A DNA stretch of 64,000 nucleotides from Abditibacteriaceae bacterium (lineage in GTDB: Bacteria > Armatimonadota > Abditibacteriia > Abditibacteriales > Abditibacteriaceae): NCBI GenBank assembly GCA_019239895.1, contig JAFAZH010000043.1, positions 36,418 through 100,417 of the forward strand, read 5' to 3'. The notes beneath the pieces were generated by a model, which saw only the letters and a list, made by a program, of their open reading frames with translations, did not search any database and was not told the DNA's origin. Positions 61,783 to 64,000 of this stretch are shown piece by piece. How positions within the stretch are numbered: the first letter of the stretch is position 1; each line of letters starts with the position of its first letter. Both the position numbers and the translations under genes were made by a program.

Positions 61783-63242
61783 GTAATGGTGGAAGTTGGC
61801 ACTGGTAATGATTGTAGCCTCTGACGCAGTGGCATCTTCAGGCGATCCGCCGCCGTACTACGCTTAGGCTCCCGCTGGCGACGTTCATAACCAGCGGCGG
61901 CTAAAATCAGCAAGAACGGCATCAACTGCGCCCGCTGGCGATAGGCTAAACCGACGTTACCAAAGATGAGAGAATAGAACAAAATCAGCGGCAAAGTAAA
62001 GCCTGCCAGGGATAGCAAGACCCCTGGTTGACGCCGCCAAGCGTAAAGAATTCCCGGTAAGATAAAGCCAAAAACCAGACACCACCAGAGGAAGACATCG
62101 GGTAGCGCCACCATCTGACGCGCATTCGTTACCTGCCAGGGGAAGGGAGAGAGCAATAAATAAATGGAGCCAATGAGAACCATCATAATGGCTCCCCCTG
62201 GCGTTGAAATATCATAGTCTAACTGGACGGCTGAAGCAGTCCCTCTCCCGTGGATAGCATTAAACTTACCGGATGCACCATTGCGAAAGCTGTCCATTTC
62301 CGCAATTCGCGCCTGCGCCATGTGTGCCAGATCAACATGGATAATATGGAGCGCCATCATCATTCCGATAAGAAACAGCAATCCCCCGAAGCTTAAGAGA
62401 GCTGTGCGGAAAGGGCGTGCTGAACGATAGCAAGCAATGGATAGCAAGGTTCCGGCAACTATAATATAGGCGACATAGAAGCGTATGCCTAAGACCAGCA
62501 CGGTTATTCCTAGCACCAACATTAGATAGAGTGGATTACGCCCTTTATTAAATTTCAGGATAGAGTAGAAAGCCACTATCTCCAGGAGAATGACCCAGGT
62601 TTCCTTGATGCTAAGTGCTGACCATGCCAGGAAGCCTGGCAGGATAACGGCGATCATGGCAGCGAAATAGCTGGCCTTTTCCGTGAAGTATTCCCGCGCT
62701 GTCTTATAGATGATAACAACGGTTAAGGCATTAAAGGAGCAGTTGAGAAAAGATAAAGCCATCTGGCTTGGAATGTTGATCAGGTAATAGAGATACGAGG
62801 CGAAATAGTGGAAACCCAGGTTCGTGGGACGGCTGCTGTCATAGATCTCCCAGAGGTTATCGGGCAGCGTCGCTAAACCGGGTATGCCGCGTCGGGTAGG
62901 CGCATGGCGCAGCCAACCCTGCCAGTGGCGTGACTGTGTCCAGCAGTTTTTCCATACCTCATCGTCTTCACCACCTAAATACTGGGTGAGGCCAGTTTTA
63001 TAAGCGACAACGGTAAATACTAGCCGTAAGATCAGTGCAATGCAAAAGAGGCGGATGAGAATGGCCCGCTCATGCGGGTCTTTAACTAAGGCTATTCCTG
63101 CTAAAATCAGGCCGCCCGTGACCACTGACACGATATAGGCGGCACTGTCCTCTAATGGAGACAGGGTAATGAGTAGTGCAATGCCCAAGACCCCTGCTAT
63201 GGCTAACACTCTGGATATGGCATTGAGCGTATCGCTACGCAT
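61779..63242 (-). CDS. Polytopic GT-C-like or polymerase-like membrane protein
   Basis: A 487-residue membrane protein with about eleven or twelve hydrophobic helices. An external loop after the third helix has LGGEDDEVWKNCW, like the acidic motif of GT-C glycosyltransferases. A second loop has SRPTNLGFHYFASYLYYL. A late loop contains AQARIAEMDSFRNGASGKF. I do not recognise the family with certainty; it may be a glycosyltransferase that uses polyprenyl sugars, or a Wzy-like polymerase. Its position between two GT4 genes, with overlaps of 4 and 8 bases, suggests it assembles the repeat unit or polymer at the inner membrane. Confidence 0.7.
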   Translation of the reverse strand: MRSDTLNAISRVLAIAGVLGIALLITLSPLEDSAAYIVSVVTGGLILAGIALVKDPHERAILIRLFCIALILRLVFTVVAYKTGLTQYLGGEDDEVWKNCWTQSRHWQGWLRHAPTRRGIPGLATLPDNLWEIYDSSRPTNLGFHYFASYLYYLINIPSQMALSFLNCSFNALTVVIIYKTAREYFTEKASYFAAMIAVILPGFLAWSALSIKETWVILLEIVAFYSILKFNKGRNPLYLMLVLGITVLVLGIRFYVAYIIVAGTLLSIACYRSARPFRTALLSFGGLLFLIGMMMALHIIHVDLAHMAQARIAEMDSFRNGASGKFNAIHGRGTASAVQLDYDISTPGGAIMMVLIGSIYLLLSPFPWQVTNARQMVALPDVFLWWCLVFGFILPGILYAWRRQPGVLLSLAGFTLPLILFYSLIFGNVGLAYRQRAQLMPFLLILAAAGYERRQREPKRSTAADRLKMPLRQRLQSLPVPTSTIT

Positions 63243-64000
63243 TTGTTGCTGTTCCTTCTTTCTCGACAGGTGTACAACCCGGACTAATTAAGTGTAAAAG
63301 GTATGAACTCGCAAGGCTACTGGCTACTTCCTGGTAAAGTGATTCGTAACGCGGCACACCGATTTCTTGTAGCGATGCGGTAGTCTGGGCGGTTTCCTGG
63401 CAACGCAGCCTGATGGCTGGATCATTGACTATCCCCTGAACCTGGCAGGCGGCTGCCCGGTATGCTTCTGCCGTGAAACCATTAAGCAGTACACCAACTT
63501 TAGGTGAACCTAAAATAGCATCTACATCACCAATGCCAGAGTTACAGACAACCGGCAGCCCGGCTGCCTGGTATTCACCGATTTTAGTTGGCGAGCGCGA
63601 GATATTAGAGGGACATGGTGCCATAAAGCATAGCGCGAAATCCCCGGCGGCTAAATAAGCTCCGACTTGCTCTGGACGCGCCCTGGTGATGGAGTATTCG
63701 CTCTCCGGCACCTGACGTTTGACCAACTCATTCGAGATGAGTTGATGCTCACTCTGGGTCAGCACCAGAAAGTGCAGGTTGCCAATCACTTTGCGGGCAG
63801 CTACAAAAAAATCTACCATCTCACTTTGCATATAGAGACCGCCCAGCTTACCGACATAGACCATGACGGTCTTGTCCTGTAAGTTAAGCTGCTGGCGCAT
63901 CGCCTCACGCTGGCTGCTCTGCTGCTGAATCTGCGTCAAATCGGCACAACAAGGAATCACCCGCACCCGTGGATCAGGCTGCTCGCCAAAGAAGAACTCG
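63235..64000 (-). CDS. GT4-family glycosyltransferase (5' partial)
   Basis: The frame runs from 63235 to the right edge without a start codon on the visible side. A GTG at 63966 lies inside the frame, with readable sequence before it (FFFGEQPDPRVRV), so the real start is outside. The visible part is the donor domain of a GT-B enzyme: KTVMVYVGKLGGLYMQSEMV, HFLVLTQSEHQLI, GAYLAAGDFALCFM and PTKIGEYQAAGLPVVCNSG. It overlaps the polytopic gene by eight bases and is the first visible gene of the minus-strand operon. Confidence 0.87.
   Translation of the reverse strand, partial: EFFFGEQPDPRVRVIPCCADLTQIQQQSSQREAMRQQLNLQDKTVMVYVGKLGGLYMQSEMVDFFVAARKVIGNLHFLVLTQSEHQLISNELVKRQVPESEYSITRARPEQVGAYLAAGDFALCFMAPCPSNISRSPTKIGEYQAAGLPVVCNSGIGDVDAILGSPKVGVLLNGFTAEAYRAAACQVQGIVNDPAIRLRCQETAQTTASLQEIGVPRYESLYQEVASSLASSYLLHLISPGCTPVEKEGTATNA

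Overview
The window comes from a diderm bacterium. The main evidence is a full-length secretin for a Tad/Flp pilus (40655-43777), which needs an outer membrane. Base composition is near half G+C by eye (not computed). Neither tRNA gene encodes its CCA end, and two coding starts are GTG or TTG. The mix of Tad pilus genes, a long RelA/SpoT protein, large hairpin-forming intergenic repeats and sugar-nucleotide and glycosyltransferase genes does not fit a typical proteobacterium. Armatimonadota or Acidobacteriota (Blastocatellia) are my best guesses, held loosely because no rRNA or marker-gene comparison is possible here.

Layout. 1-3522: a hybrid sensor kinase, cut by the left edge, followed by a REC-HD-GYP c-di-GMP phosphodiesterase. 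3514-6430 (minus): a flippase-like membrane protein and a GT39 glycosyltransferase. 6434-9642: an FAH-family hydrolase, a TetR regulator with a clear promoter and operator, and a flavin monooxygenase. 9710-12115: secG, tRNA-Leu(GAG) with a terminator, and a secreted caspase-like (C13) peptidase with an EF-hand loop. 12139-15622 (minus): a DNA glycosylase, an ATP-grasp protein and oligoendopeptidase F. 15962-19183: P-II protein and ammonium transporter, separated by a truncated ISAs1-like transposase. 19543-28188: an APC permease, a tail-anchored AAA+ ATPase, a four-helix-bundle gene bounded by an inverted repeat, a DUF255 thioredoxin-like protein, and NAD salvage (pncA, pncB).

28503-45139 is a Tad pilus locus in two halves. 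cpaF-tadB-tadC come first. Then come rsh, dtd, a TPR protein, tRNA-Thr(CGT) and a CorC-type protein. cpaB-cpaC(secretin)-cpaE follow. CpaF carries a second, upstream copy of its N-terminal domain. No pilin, prepilin peptidase or TadE/F gene is visible, so these must lie elsewhere or be absent. 45275-47547 is zwf-pgl (oxidative pentose phosphate entry). 47925-50160 holds a nitroreductase, rfbD and a JAMM-type metalloprotease.

50349 to the right edge, all on the minus strand, is a surface-polysaccharide region: two sugar-nucleotide epimerases, three GT4 glycosyltransferases (one cut by the edge), a CapK-like adenylate-forming enzyme, a secreted GH-like protein, an AsnB, two SAM methyltransferases and a polytopic GT-C/polymerase-like protein. 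The tight overlaps suggest one operon from the right edge to asnB.

Many gaps between genes hold one long inverted repeat. Several of these repeats run right up to a start codon, and three belong to one dispersed family. The most unusual items are the CpaF domain duplication, the inverted leader shared by the divergent AAA+ and DUF255 genes, the split Tad locus and the intergenic hairpins.
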